Below are positions 25,188 through 34,846 of a stretch of DNA of 64,000 nt, one piece after another. This DNA comes from Mangrovicella endophytica (GTDB lineage Bacteria; Pseudomonadota; Alphaproteobacteria; Rhizobiales; Rhizobiaceae): assembly GCF_002893625.1 (NCBI RefSeq), contig NZ_PKMZ01000005.1:124001-188000 (forward strand), in the 5' to 3' direction. Every line of letters starts with the position of its first letter. Position 1 is the stretch's first letter. The notes under the pieces were generated by a model, which searched no databases, was not told the origin of the DNA, and saw only the letters and a list, made by a program, of their open reading frames with translations. Made by a program: the position numbers and the translations under genes.

Positions 25188-26645
25188 ATGGCCGAGGCGA
25201 TCCGCACCATCATCAACGGGCAGGAGCGCCGGATCGAGGGCGTCAGCCCGACCACGACCATGCTTAACCATCTGCGCCGCACCGAACGGCTGACCGGCAC
25301 CAAGGAAGGCTGCGCCGAGGGCGACTGTGGCGCCTGCACCGTCATGCTGATCGAGCCGGACGAGGCTGGCGGTCTGCGGCGGCGCGCCGTCAACGCCTGC
25401 ATCCAGTTCGTGCCGTCGCTGCATGGCCGCGCCATCGAAACGATCGAGCAACTCGGGCGGAACGGCCTCCACCCGCTGCAGCAGGCGATGGTCGATCATC
25501 ATGCCAGCCAGTGCGGCTTCTGCACGCCCGGCTTCGTCATGCAGCTCTATTCCGGCTGGCTGACCGGCGCACTCACGGATCGCCAGTCGGTCAAGGACGT
25601 CATCGCCGGCAATCTTTGCCGCTGCACAGGCTATGGGCCGATCATCGACGCCGGCGTCGATCTCGCCCGGCTCGAGCCGCCGGACACGGCAGCGGATGAT
25701 GCGGTGTTGGCGGAGCGGCTTCGATCGCTACGAGGTGCCGAAACCTTCGCCTATGAGGGCGAGGGCGCGCGCTGGTTCGCGCCGGCCAGCCTCGACGCGC
25801 TCGCCGACCTGGCTGCCGCTCATCCGGACGCTGTGCTCGTCGCCGGCGCGACGGATGTGGGGCTGTGGGTGACGAAGCTGCATCGCGAACTGCCCGTGCT
25901 GATCGACGTGACGCGCGTGCCCGAGCTGCACGGCTGGTCTAATGACGATCTCACGGTGACACTTGGCGCGACGGTGACGCATCGCGAGGCGCGCCGCATC
26001 CTCGAAGACCTCCATCCCGATCTCGGCGAGCTGATGCGCCGCTTCGCCGGCTACCAGATCCGGAATGCGGGGACCGTCGGCGGCAACATCGCCAACGGCT
26101 CGCCGATCGGCGACCTGCTGCCGGCCTTGATCGCGCTCGGCGCGCAGCTGCAACTGCGCCACGGAACCGTAGGCCGCGAGCTGCCGCTGGAGGACTTCTT
26201 CATCGAATATGGGCGGCAGGACCGCGCCAAAGGCGAGCTGGTCGCCTCCGTTACCGTTCCGAAGCTCAGGGCTGACCAGCTTTTCGCCTGCTACAAGATC
26301 TCCAAGCGCTTTGATTCCGACATCTCGGCCGTCATGGGTGCGTTCCGGTTGACGCTCGGCGATGACGGCTTGGTGCGCGAGGCGCGGCTCGCCTTCGGCG
26401 GCATGGCGGGAACGCCGCAGCGGGCGAAGGCGGCCGAGGCGGCGCTTGTCGGTCAACCGTTCGATGCCGCGGCGGCCGAGCGGGCGGCGGCTGCGCTGCG
26501 TGACGACTTCACGCCGCTCACCGACATGCGGGCCAGCGCGGCCTACCGGCTGACCGTTGCGGGCAATCTCCTGCGCCGCTTCCAGATGGAAACAGGCGCG
26601 GCAGGCACGCGGACCCGCGTTCTCGATCTCTCTGACGTCGCGTGA
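25188..26645 (+). CDS. xdhA: Xanthine dehydrogenase small subunit (Fe-S and FAD)
   Basis: A 485-residue subunit carrying electrons from the molybdenum site to NAD. Two [2Fe-2S] clusters are marked by Cys42, 47, 50 and 71 (GCAEGDCGACT) and Cys109, 112, 144 and 146 (CGFCTPGF, NLCRCTGY). The FAD-binding domain starts near residue 190, with VLVAGATDVGLWVTK and the flavin motif NAGTVGGNIANGSPIGD. A C-terminal CO-dehydrogenase flavoprotein domain follows. Length and order match alphaproteobacterial XdhA. xdhB follows after 13 bases. Confidence 0.97.
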   Translation: MAEAIRTIINGQERRIEGVSPTTTMLNHLRRTERLTGTKEGCAEGDCGACTVMLIEPDEAGGLRRRAVNACIQFVPSLHGRAIETIEQLGRNGLHPLQQAMVDHHASQCGFCTPGFVMQLYSGWLTGALTDRQSVKDVIAGNLCRCTGYGPIIDAGVDLARLEPPDTAADDAVLAERLRSLRGAETFAYEGEGARWFAPASLDALADLAAAHPDAVLVAGATDVGLWVTKLHRELPVLIDVTRVPELHGWSNDDLTVTLGATVTHREARRILEDLHPDLGELMRRFAGYQIRNAGTVGGNIANGSPIGDLLPALIALGAQLQLRHGTVGRELPLEDFFIEYGRQDRAKGELVASVTVPKLRADQLFACYKISKRFDSDISAVMGAFRLTLGDDGLVREARLAFGGMAGTPQRAKAAEAALVGQPFDAAAAERAAAALRDDFTPLTDMRASAAYRLTVAGNLLRRFQMETGAAGTRTRVLDLSDVA

Positions 26646-26658
26646 CGAGGCCCGGCTG

Positions 26659-29055
26659 ATGGACGTCACGCGCATCCAGGATCGCAGCGGCGCCGGCGGC
26701 GTCGCGCCTTCGGCACTCCACGAGCGTCCGCCGACGCATGAGGGGGAGATCCGCGGCGGCGTCGCCCGGGCGCTCGCCCATGACAGTGCGGCCAAGCACG
26801 TCTCCGGCGCAGCGCGCTACATCGACGACGAGCCTGAGCTGCCGGGAACGCTGCAGGTTTATATCGCCCTGTCGCCGCGGGCGCATGCCCGTATCCTCTC
26901 GGCCGACTACACGGGCGTCCGGCAGGCGCCGGGTGTCCATGCGGTGCTGACCGCCGCCGATATCCCGGGCAAGAACGACTATTCGCCGGTCTTCGGCGAT
27001 GACCCGATCTTCCCGACGCAGACGGTGGAATATGTCGGCCAACCGCTCTTCGCGGTGGCGGCCGAGACGATCGAAGCCGCGCGCGCGGCGGCCAAACATG
27101 CGGTCTTCACCTTCGAGGACCTGCCCGCGGCAATCACCATCGACGAGGCGTTGGTCTCGGCGGATGCTGCCGGCGAGGATCTGCTCGACGCCCACACGAT
27201 GCGCCTCGGCGATGTCGATGCAGCGCTTCAATCCGCCGAGATGGTGCTGGAGGGGCGGGTCGAGGTCGGCGGACAGGACCATTTCTATCTCGAAGGGCAG
27301 ATCGCGACGGCCGTGCCGCAGGAGGACGGCGACATGCTCGTGCGCTCCTCGACGCAGCACCCGTCCGAGGTCCAGCACAATGTCGCGAAGATGCTGGGCG
27401 TTGCCGACCACTCTGTGACCGTCGAGGTGCGGCGCATGGGCGGCGGCTTCGGCGGCAAGGAATCGCAGCCGGCGCTGTTTGCAAGCGTCGCGGCGCTGGC
27501 GGCGCATGTGACCGGCCGCCCGGCGAAGTGTCGGCCAGACCGCGACGACGACATGGTGATGACCGGCAAGCGTCACGAGATGCGGCTGGACTATCGCGTC
27601 GGCTTCGACCGGGAAGGGCGGATTGCGGCGGCGGACTTCGCTCATGTCGTGCGCTGCGGCTATTCGCGCGATCTGTCCGGCGCGATTGCCGACCGCGCCA
27701 TGTTCCATGCCGACAATGCCTATGCGCTGCCGGCTGCGCGCATCCATTCCCGGCGGCTGAAGACCAACACCGTTTCCAACACGGCCTTCCGCGGCTTCGG
27801 CGGCCCGCAAGGCATGGTCGGGATCGAGCGTGCGATGGACCGGATCGCCTTTGCCACGGGGCTGGATCCGCTCGATGTGCGCAAGCGCAACTTCTATCCC
27901 GCCGCGGGTGGGGCGCTGACGCCCTACCACATGGCCGTCACGGACTCGGTGATCGAGGACATCGTCGGCGAGCTGGAGGCGTCCTGCGACTACCGTGTTC
28001 GGCGCGAGGCGGTGCGCCGCTTCAACGCGGACAACCCAGTCCTGAAGAAGGGGCTGGCGCTGACGCCGGTGAAGTTCGGCATCTCCTTCACCACCAGCCA
28101 TCTCAATCAGGCCGGCGCGCTGGTCCATGTCTACAAGGACGGCTCGGTGCAGCTGAACCACGGCGGCACCGAGATGGGGCAGGGGCTGTTCACCAAGGTG
28201 GCGCAGGTCGTCGCCGAGGAGTTCCAGATCGACATTGACCACGTAAAGATCACCTCGACCACCACCGCCAAGGTGCCGAACACCTCGGCGACGGCCGCGT
28301 CGTCAGGCTCCGATCTCAACGGTATGGCGGCGCAGGCCGCGGCGCGCGCGATCAAGGAACGGCTGATCGACTATGCGTGCGAGCAGTATCACGTTGCACG
28401 TGACCAGGTGGTCTTCCAGCCGAACCGCGTCCTCATCGGCAATGCGGAAAAGCGCTTCGCCGATCTCGTCGGCGAGGCCTATCTGGCCCGCAAGTCGCTG
28501 TCCTCGACCGGCTATTACGCGACGCCCGGCATCCACTACGATCGCGAGAGTGCGTCCGGGACACCCTTCTACTATTTCGCCTATGGGGCGGCCTGCGCCG
28601 AGGTCGCGATCGACACGCTGACCGGCGAATACCGGCTCCTGCGCGCCGATATCCTCCACGATGTCGGCCGGTCGCTGAACCCGGCGCTCGACCTTGGGCA
28701 GATCGAGGGCGGCTTCATCCAGGGCATGGGCTGGCTGACGACGGAAGAGCTCTGGTGGGACAAGGCCGGGCGGCTGAGGACCCACGCGCCCTCCACCTAC
28801 AAGATCCCGACGGCCAACGACCGGCCGGACAACCTCACCGTCCGTCTGTGGGAGAAGGGCGAGAACCGCGCCCCGACGATCTACCGCTCCAAGGCGGTGG
28901 GCGAGCCGCCCTTCATGCTGGCGATTTCGGTCTTCTCGGCGCTGACTGACGCCGTGTGTGCTGCCGGCGACGGCAAGGCCTTCCCCGATCTCGACGCGCC
29001 GGCAACGCCCGAGCGCGTGCTGGCGGCGGTGCAGGCCGTGCGCGGCGTCCGATGA
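26659..29055 (+). CDS. xdhB: Xanthine dehydrogenase molybdopterin-binding large subunit
   Basis: A 798-residue molybdenum subunit that hydroxylates hypoxanthine to xanthine and xanthine to urate. Motifs seen are GGGFGGKESQPA, the FRGFGGPQGMVGIERAMD region near the substrate channel, GTEMGQGLFTKVAQVVAEEF, TSATAASSGSDLNGMA, and the catalytic-glutamate loop AVGEPPFMLAISVF near the C-terminus. ATG 26659 is chosen; the upstream in-frame extension to 26557 is a shadow of xdhA. It overlaps xdhC by 4 bases. Confidence 0.97.
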   Translation: MDVTRIQDRSGAGGVAPSALHERPPTHEGEIRGGVARALAHDSAAKHVSGAARYIDDEPELPGTLQVYIALSPRAHARILSADYTGVRQAPGVHAVLTAADIPGKNDYSPVFGDDPIFPTQTVEYVGQPLFAVAAETIEAARAAAKHAVFTFEDLPAAITIDEALVSADAAGEDLLDAHTMRLGDVDAALQSAEMVLEGRVEVGGQDHFYLEGQIATAVPQEDGDMLVRSSTQHPSEVQHNVAKMLGVADHSVTVEVRRMGGGFGGKESQPALFASVAALAAHVTGRPAKCRPDRDDDMVMTGKRHEMRLDYRVGFDREGRIAAADFAHVVRCGYSRDLSGAIADRAMFHADNAYALPAARIHSRRLKTNTVSNTAFRGFGGPQGMVGIERAMDRIAFATGLDPLDVRKRNFYPAAGGALTPYHMAVTDSVIEDIVGELEASCDYRVRREAVRRFNADNPVLKKGLALTPVKFGISFTTSHLNQAGALVHVYKDGSVQLNHGGTEMGQGLFTKVAQVVAEEFQIDIDHVKITSTTTAKVPNTSATAASSGSDLNGMAAQAAARAIKERLIDYACEQYHVARDQVVFQPNRVLIGNAEKRFADLVGEAYLARKSLSSTGYYATPGIHYDRESASGTPFYYFAYGAACAEVAIDTLTGEYRLLRADILHDVGRSLNPALDLGQIEGGFIQGMGWLTTEELWWDKAGRLRTHAPSTYKIPTANDRPDNLTVRLWEKGENRAPTIYRSKAVGEPPFMLAISVFSALTDAVCAAGDGKAFPDLDAPATPERVLAAVQAVRGVR

Positions 29056-29957
29056 CCACGCCGGCCGGGCAGCTTGCCGAAATGGTCGCAGCGGATCAGC
29101 CGGCCATTCTCGTCACTGTGGCTGAAGCCCGCGGCTCCACGCCGCGCGAGGCCGGTGTGCGGATGATCGTCACACCCGATGATGTCACTGGCACGATCGG
29201 CGGCGGTCGCCTGGAGTTCAACGCGATCGAGCGTGCCCGACGAATGCTGCACGATGGCGAGCGCGTGGCGATGATGAAGGTTCCGCTCGGGCCTGCCATC
29301 GGCCAGTGCTGCGGCGGCAGCGTGTCCCTGCAGCTCGAGATGGCCGATGCCGCGCTGTTGTCGCGTGTGGAGGCGCAGGAGCGCGCGGAGCGTGACAGCC
29401 GCCCGGCAGTGATGATCTTCGGCGCCGGACCCACGGGCCAGGCGCTTACGGCGGCATTGGCGCCGCTGCCCTTCGCCATCACCCTGATCGACAGCCGCCG
29501 GGATCGTCTGGATGTCGCGCCCCAAGCCGTGACGACCATCGCCAGCGCGCTGCCGGAAGCTGAAATCGACCAGGCGCGGCCCCGCACCGGTTTCGTGGTG
29601 ATGACGCATGATCACGCGCTGGACTTTCTTCTCGCCGCCCGGGCGCTGCGCCGCGGCGACGCCGCCTATGTCGGGATGATCGGCTCGGCCACCAAGCGCG
29701 AGCGCTTCCGCCGCTATCTGAAGGAGGAGGGTGACGGGGACCTCATCGGACGATTGGTGTTGCCGATCGGTGGTTCAGCGCTGCGCGACAAGCGGCCGGA
29801 GGTGATCGCCGCCATGACGGCGGCGGAACTCGCCGTCTGCCTGCTTTCCAATCAGGGGGAAAAGCTGCATGGAACCTTTGCAGCCGGCCTTCCGCGGTGC
29901 AATAGTGAAGCCGACCAACAACGGGATCAGCCGCCACTCCATGCCGCCGCGTCTTGA
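29052..29957 (+). CDS. xdhC: Xanthine dehydrogenase accessory protein XdhC
   Basis: A 301-residue chaperone that binds and sulfurates the molybdenum cofactor before insertion into XdhB. The N-terminal XdhC/CoxI domain has ARGSTPREAGVRMIV and GTIGGGRLEFNAI, with GQCCGGSVSLQLE. A Rossmann-like C-terminal domain has VMIFGAGPTGQALTAAL and VGMIGSATKRERF. The C-terminus runs on past the usual PIGG... end into a low-similarity tail of about 30 residues, which overlaps the start of the ABC ATPase gene. Confidence 0.95.
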   Translation: MTTPAGQLAEMVAADQPAILVTVAEARGSTPREAGVRMIVTPDDVTGTIGGGRLEFNAIERARRMLHDGERVAMMKVPLGPAIGQCCGGSVSLQLEMADAALLSRVEAQERAERDSRPAVMIFGAGPTGQALTAALAPLPFAITLIDSRRDRLDVAPQAVTTIASALPEAEIDQARPRTGFVVMTHDHALDFLLAARALRRGDAAYVGMIGSATKRERFRRYLKEEGDGDLIGRLVLPIGGSALRDKRPEVIAAMTAAELAVCLLSNQGEKLHGTFAAGLPRCNSEADQQRDQPPLHAAAS

Positions 29958-31467
29958 ACTGCAGGGCATCACCAAGCGCTTCCCGGGCGTCACCGCCAAT
30001 GAATCCGTCTCATTCTCCGTCGCGCCCGGCGAGATCCATGCGCTGCTCGGCGAGAACGGGGCCGGCAAGTCGACGCTGGTCAAGATCATCTACGGCGTGC
30101 AGCGGGCGGATGAGGGCACCATCCTGTGGGATGGCGCGCCCGTCTCCATCGGCTCGCCCCGCGAGGCGCGGGCTCTCGGTATCGGCATGGTGTTCCAGCA
30201 TTTCTCGCTGTTCGAGGCGATGACGGTGCTGGAGAACATCGCGCTCGGCATGGACAATCCGCCGCCGCGCCGCGAACTGGAGGCGAAGGTGCGGCAGGTG
30301 CTCGACACCTATCATCTCGCGCTCGATCCGCATCGCGACGTCCATACGCTGTCGGTCGGCGAGCGCCAGCGCATCGAAATCGTCCGCGCGCTCCTGCAGC
30401 GCCCGAAGCTCCTGATCATGGACGAGCCGACTTCGGTGCTGACGCCGCAGGAGGTGGAGCAGCTGTTCGAAACGCTGCGCCAGCTGGCGCGCGAGGGCTG
30501 CTCGATCCTCTACATTTCCCACAAGCTGCACGAGATCAAGGCGCTCTGCGAAAGCGCCACCATCCTGCGTGCCGGCAAGGTGGTTGAGACCTGCGACCCG
30601 CGCGAGCATAGCACCCGTGCCATGGCGGAGATGATGATCGGCGGCAGCCTGAAGGACGTCAAACGCAAGAGCGGCGGCGAATTCGGCCCGGTGCGCCTCG
30701 CCGTCGACGGACTGTCGGCGCCGGGCGAGCCGCCCTTCGGCACCAGCCTGAAGGAGATCTCCTTCGAGGTGCGGGCTGGCGAAATCCTCGGCATTGCCGG
30801 GGTCGCGGGCAACGGCCAGAACGAGCTGCTCTCGGTTCTCTCCGGCGAGCGCCATCATGGCGTCACCGGCTCGATTGCCATCGACGGCGTGCCATCACTG
30901 GCGCTCGGCGTCTCCGCACGGCGCTCGCGCGGCCTTGCCGCCGTGCCGGAGGAGCGCAATGGCCATGCCGCCGTGCCCGGCATGTCCCTGACCGACAATG
31001 CCGTCCTCTCTGCCCGGCGGCGTAAGAAGCTGACGGTCGGCGGCCTGATCCGTCTTGGCGCGGCGCGGGATTTCGCCCGCTCCGTCATCTCCGGCTTCTC
31101 CGTCAAGGCGACCGGGCCGGCAGCCTTCGCCGGCAGCCTGTCCGGCGGCAACCTGCAGAAATACATCATGGGCCGCGAGATCATGCAGACACCGGCCGTG
31201 CTCGTCGTCTCGCAGCCGACCTGGGGTGTCGATGCGGGCGCCGCCGCCTTCATCCGCCAGGCCATGGTCGATCTTGCGGCCGCCGGCGGCGCCATCCTCG
31301 TGGTCAGCCAGGACCTCGACGAGTTGCTGGAACTCTCCGATCGCATTGCCGTCATCAACGAGGGACGGCTGTCGCGCTCGCTCCCCGTCGGGTCTGTGTC
31401 CGTCGAGGAGATCGGTCTTCTGATGGGCGGCGTCCATGGCGAGCCTGCCACCGCCGAGGCTGCTTGA
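29941..31467 (+). CDS. Nucleoside/purine-type ABC transporter ATP-binding protein (two ABC domains)
   Basis: A 508-residue tandem ATPase of the BMP-family importer type (RbsA-like architecture). Domain 1 has Walker A LLGENGAGKST, signature LSVGERQR and Walker B LLIMDEPTS. Domain 2 is degenerate, as is usual: GVAGNGQNELL in place of Walker A, SGGNLQKYIMGRE, and VVSQPTWGVD, where Gln replaces the catalytic Glu. ATG 29941 fits the family start (MPPRLELQGITKRFPGV) but overlaps xdhC by 17 bases. An in-frame ATG at 29869 has a better ribosome-binding site (AGGGGGAA) and would add 24 residues, so the start is uncertain. Confidence 0.93.
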   Translation: MPPRLELQGITKRFPGVTANESVSFSVAPGEIHALLGENGAGKSTLVKIIYGVQRADEGTILWDGAPVSIGSPREARALGIGMVFQHFSLFEAMTVLENIALGMDNPPPRRELEAKVRQVLDTYHLALDPHRDVHTLSVGERQRIEIVRALLQRPKLLIMDEPTSVLTPQEVEQLFETLRQLAREGCSILYISHKLHEIKALCESATILRAGKVVETCDPREHSTRAMAEMMIGGSLKDVKRKSGGEFGPVRLAVDGLSAPGEPPFGTSLKEISFEVRAGEILGIAGVAGNGQNELLSVLSGERHHGVTGSIAIDGVPSLALGVSARRSRGLAAVPEERNGHAAVPGMSLTDNAVLSARRRKKLTVGGLIRLGAARDFARSVISGFSVKATGPAAFAGSLSGGNLQKYIMGREIMQTPAVLVVSQPTWGVDAGAAAFIRQAMVDLAAAGGAILVVSQDLDELLELSDRIAVINEGRLSRSLPVGSVSVEEIGLLMGGVHGEPATAEAA

Positions 31468-32624
31468 TGGCGCTAATTCTCGAGCCGCGGCGCGAGCCGA
31501 GCCGCGCCATGGTGCTGGCGGCGCCGCTGATCGCCGTCGTGGCGACGCTGGTAACGGGCGCCATCGCCTTCACCCTTCTCGGTTATGACGGCTTTGGCGC
31601 CATCCGCGAGATCTTCGTCTCGCCGCTTCTGAGCGCCTATCGGTGGCAGGACCTTCTCGTGAAGGCGGCGCCGCTGGCGCTGATCGCGACGGGCCTGTCG
31701 ATCGGCTTTCGCGCCAATGTCTGGAACATCGGCGCCGAGGGGCAGTATATCCTCGGCGGCCTCGCCGGCACCGGCATCGCGCTTGCCGCCTACGACATGG
31801 AAGGCGGCTGGATCCTGCCGCTGATGATCGTCTGCGGCATTCTCGGTGGCATGGCCTGGGCGAGCATTCCGGCGATCCTGAAGACGCGGCTCAACGTCAA
31901 CGAGATCCTGTCGAGCCTGATGCTCAACTACGTTGCCATCCAGCTGCTCTATTACCTGATGCGCGGACCGTGGAAGGACCCGATGGGGTTCAACTTCCCG
32001 CAGACCCGCCTCTTCACCGACTGGGAAACGCTGCCGATGGCAGTGCCCGGCACGCTGATCCATATCGGCGTTCCGATCGCGCTGGCGCTGGCCTTGACGG
32101 TCTGGCTGCTGATCGCCCGCAGCATCACAGGCTTCCAGATCCGTGTGGTCGGGCTGGCGCCGCAGGCGGCGCGCTACGGCGGCTTCAGCGCGCCGTCCAC
32201 CACGTGGCTGGCGCTGATGGCCGGCGGCGCCTTTGCCGGTCTTGCCGGCGTTCTGGAGGCGGCCGGACCCTTCGCGCAGATGGTGCCGGCCTTTCCGACC
32301 GGCTACGGCTATACTGCAATCATCGTCGCCTTTCTCGGGCGGCTCCACCCAGTCGGCATCCTCCTCGCCGCCATGGTGCTGGCGCTCACCTATGTCGGCG
32401 GCGACACGGCGCAGACAACGATCGGCCTGCCGGCGGCGGCGATCGGCGTCTTCCAGGCGATGATGCTGTTCTTCCTGCTCGCGGCCGACATCCTCGTGCG
32501 CTACCGCCTGGTGCGGCGACGCCAGCCGACCGGTGCGCCGGCACCGACCGCCGCCGGAGTGCCGCCGCAGGCGTCACCCGACACGCTTGCGCAGGAAGCC
32601 CGTGCCGAAGGCGTCGCAGCATGA
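31467..32624 (+). CDS. BMP-type ABC transporter permease 1
   Basis: A 385-residue inner-membrane permease of the nucleoside-type (NupP/YufP-like) family. Multiple hydrophobic helices are seen, with the family motif ANVWNIGAEGQYILGGLAGTG and LNVNEILSSLMLNYVAIQLLYYL. The GYGYTAIIVAFLGRLHPVGIL segment is also typical. ATG 31467 overlaps the stop of the ATPase gene by one base (TGATG). The C-terminal 40 residues are Pro/Ala-rich and cytoplasmic. It pairs with the next permease, overlapping by 4 bases. Confidence 0.93.
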   Translation: MALILEPRREPSRAMVLAAPLIAVVATLVTGAIAFTLLGYDGFGAIREIFVSPLLSAYRWQDLLVKAAPLALIATGLSIGFRANVWNIGAEGQYILGGLAGTGIALAAYDMEGGWILPLMIVCGILGGMAWASIPAILKTRLNVNEILSSLMLNYVAIQLLYYLMRGPWKDPMGFNFPQTRLFTDWETLPMAVPGTLIHIGVPIALALALTVWLLIARSITGFQIRVVGLAPQAARYGGFSAPSTTWLALMAGGAFAGLAGVLEAAGPFAQMVPAFPTGYGYTAIIVAFLGRLHPVGILLAAMVLALTYVGGDTAQTTIGLPAAAIGVFQAMMLFFLLAADILVRYRLVRRRQPTGAPAPTAAGVPPQASPDTLAQEARAEGVAA

Positions 32625-33547
32625 CGACGACACTTCTGATCTCGATCCTGATGTCGGTGGCCGGTGCGGCGACGCCGCTGCTCATCGCAGCGCTCGGCGA
32701 ACTCGTCGCCGAGAAGTCCGGCGTTCTGAACCTCGGCGTCGAGGGCATGATGCTGATCGGTGCCGTGACGGCTTTCGCCGTCGCGGTCACCACCGGTTCG
32801 CCCGTGCTCGGCTGCATTGCCGCAATGGCGGCGGCGGCCGCCTCGTCGCTGATCTTCGGCTATCTCACCCTCAGCCTCACTGCCAATCAGGTGGCGACGG
32901 GCCTGGCGCTGACCATCTTCGGAACGGGCGTCTCGGCCCTGGCGGGCGCTCCTTACGTCGGCATCACCACGCAGACGCTCGGCCTCTTGTTTCCGCCGAG
33001 TCTTGCCACCGATCCCATCTGGCGGCTGGTCTTCGGCCATTCGCCGCTCGTCTATATCGGCCTCCTCCTGACGCTCGGCGTCTGGTGGTTCCTGAAGCAC
33101 TCGCGCGCCGGTCTGATCCTGCGCGCGATCGGCGAGTCGGACATGGCGGCGCATTCGATCGGCTATCCCGTGCTGACGGTGCGCTACCTCGCCGTCCTCT
33201 TCGGCGGTGCCATGGCGGGGCTGGCCGGTTCCTATTACTCGCTGGTGCTGACGCCGATGTGGGCGGAGCGGCTGACGGCCGGCCGCGGCTGGATCGCCAT
33301 CGCGCTCGTGGTCTTCGCGTCGTGGCGCACCGGGCGCCTCGTTCTCGGCGCCTATCTCTTCGGCGCCGTCATCACGCTCGAACTGCAGGCCAAGGCCGCC
33401 GGCTTCTCCTTCTTTGCGCCGGAGTTCCTGTCCAGCCTCCCATATCTCGCCACCATCGTCGTCCTGGCGCTCATCTCGGCCGGACGGCGCAATGCCAGAC
33501 TTGCAGCGCCCGCCTGCCTCGGCAGGCCGTTCCGCGCGACTGCCTGA
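32621..33547 (+). CDS. BMP-type ABC transporter permease 2
   Basis: A 308-residue permease (NupQ/YufQ-like). It contains the family motif EKSGVLNLGVEGMMLIGAV, SLTANQVATGLALTIFGTG, and the cytoplasmic RAIGESDMAAHSIGYPV. GRGWIAIALVVFASWRTGRLVLGAYLFG is characteristic of this subunit. It begins within the ATGA overlap with permease 1. The substrate-binding protein gene follows after 39 bases with a perfect AGGAGG site. Confidence 0.93.
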   Translation: MTTTLLISILMSVAGAATPLLIAALGELVAEKSGVLNLGVEGMMLIGAVTAFAVAVTTGSPVLGCIAAMAAAAASSLIFGYLTLSLTANQVATGLALTIFGTGVSALAGAPYVGITTQTLGLLFPPSLATDPIWRLVFGHSPLVYIGLLLTLGVWWFLKHSRAGLILRAIGESDMAAHSIGYPVLTVRYLAVLFGGAMAGLAGSYYSLVLTPMWAERLTAGRGWIAIALVVFASWRTGRLVLGAYLFGAVITLELQAKAAGFSFFAPEFLSSLPYLATIVVLALISAGRRNARLAAPACLGRPFRATA

Positions 33548-33586
33548 CGATCATCGCCACCATCCCCACCAAGCCAGGAGGATTTC

Positions 33587-34669
33587 ATGTTCCAGATCAC
33601 CCGGCGCCGGCTCCTGACCGGCACCGCTTCGCTCGCAGCCCTCTCCGGTCTCGGGGTCGCCGCCCGCGCGCAGGGCAAGGACAAGGTGAAGGCCGCCTTC
33701 ATCTATGTCGGCCCGGTCGGCGACTACGGCTATTCCTTCGCCCATGATCAGGGCCGCAAGTTCCTGGAGGAGAAGCTCGGCGACAAGGTCGAGACGAGCT
33801 TCGTCGAAAGCGTCGCGGAAGGTCCGGATGCCGAGCGCGTGCTGCGCCAGCTGGCCCAGGCCGGCAACGACATCATCTTCGCGACCTCCTTCGGCTTCAT
33901 GAACCCGACGCTGAAGGTCGCCAAGCAGTTCCCCAACGTGAAGTTCGAGCACGCGACGGGCTATCAGACCGCCCCGAACATGGGCATCTACAATTCGCGC
34001 TTCTATGAAGGCCGCGCCGTGCTCGGCACCATCGCCGCGATGATGTCGAAGACGGGTAAGGGCGGCTATGTCGCCTCCTTCCCGATCCCCGAGGTGGTGA
34101 TGGGCATCAACGCCTTCACGCTCGCGGCCCGCAAGATCAACCCGAAGTTCGAGACCCAGGTCGTCTGGGTGAACTCCTGGTACGACCCCGCCAAGGAGGC
34201 CGATGCCGCCAAGGCGCTTCTCGATCAGGGTGCGGACGTCATCACCCAGCACACTGACTCGCCGGCGCCTCTGCAGGCTGCCGAGCAGCGCGGCGCCATC
34301 GCCTTCGGCCAGGCTTGGGACATGCAGAGCTTTGCGCCCAACGCCCATATGACCGCGATCGTCGACCACTGGGGGCCGCATTACGTCCAGTCGGTCCAGG
34401 CGGTCCTCGACGGCACCTGGAAACCCGGCGACGTCTGGGGCGGCATGAAGGAGGACTTCGTCGAGATGTCGCCCTTCAACCCGAAGATGCCGGAGGACGT
34501 GAAGGCGGCGGCGCAGAAGATCGTCGACGAGACGAAGGCCGGCACCTACAGCGTCTTCACCGGCCCGATCAACGATCAGTCGGGCACCGAGAAGATCGCC
34601 GCCGGACAGGTCATCCCGGACGCCGACCTCCTCAAGATGAACTGGTATGTCGAGGGCGTGAAGTCCTGA
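33587..34669 (+). CDS. BMP family ABC transporter substrate-binding protein
   Basis: A 360-residue periplasmic binding protein of the basic membrane protein (Bmp/Med) family, relatives of which bind nucleosides. The N-terminus MFQITRRRLLTGTASLAAL carries a twin-arginine signal, with likely cleavage after ARA near residue 28. The mature start VKAAFIYVGPVGDYGYSFAHDQG and QHTDSPAPLQAAEQRGAIAFG are family-typical. The genomic position between xdhC and puuD strongly suggests a purine, purine nucleoside, xanthine or urate ligand; this is inference from context. A strong AGGAGG ribosome-binding site implies high expression relative to the permeases. Confidence 0.93.
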   Translation: MFQITRRRLLTGTASLAALSGLGVAARAQGKDKVKAAFIYVGPVGDYGYSFAHDQGRKFLEEKLGDKVETSFVESVAEGPDAERVLRQLAQAGNDIIFATSFGFMNPTLKVAKQFPNVKFEHATGYQTAPNMGIYNSRFYEGRAVLGTIAAMMSKTGKGGYVASFPIPEVVMGINAFTLAARKINPKFETQVVWVNSWYDPAKEADAAKALLDQGADVITQHTDSPAPLQAAEQRGAIAFGQAWDMQSFAPNAHMTAIVDHWGPHYVQSVQAVLDGTWKPGDVWGGMKEDFVEMSPFNPKMPEDVKAAAQKIVDETKAGTYSVFTGPINDQSGTEKIAAGQVIPDADLLKMNWYVEGVKS

Positions 34670-34676
34670 TCAACCT

Positions 34677-34710
34677 GGCGGTGGCGGCCGGGTGACTGGC
34701 CGCTGCCGCC
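34677..34710 (+). terminator. Strong GC hairpin after the binding-protein gene
   Basis: A 13-bp stem (with two G-U pairs) around an 8-base loop begins 8 bases after the stop codon. There is no T tract, so it is more likely a 3' mRNA-stabilising hairpin or attenuator separating the transporter from puuD than a full terminator. Confidence 0.4.
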
Positions 34711-34846
34711 TTCCGCCCGCCGGTCTTCGGCGGTCGGCAGTGTCATAGCTCGGGCGCTGGCCCGGGTCGGCGAGATCTAACGGACCGCTGCTCCTCGCGC
34801 GGTCGCCTGTCGCTCGTCCTTTGCAGAAGGAACGGCAAGGCATCGC

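Noticed and set aside
26518-28242. 574-codon minus-strand frame opposite xdhA and xdhB
   Set aside because: Antisense to conserved molybdoenzyme motifs; no motifs of its own.
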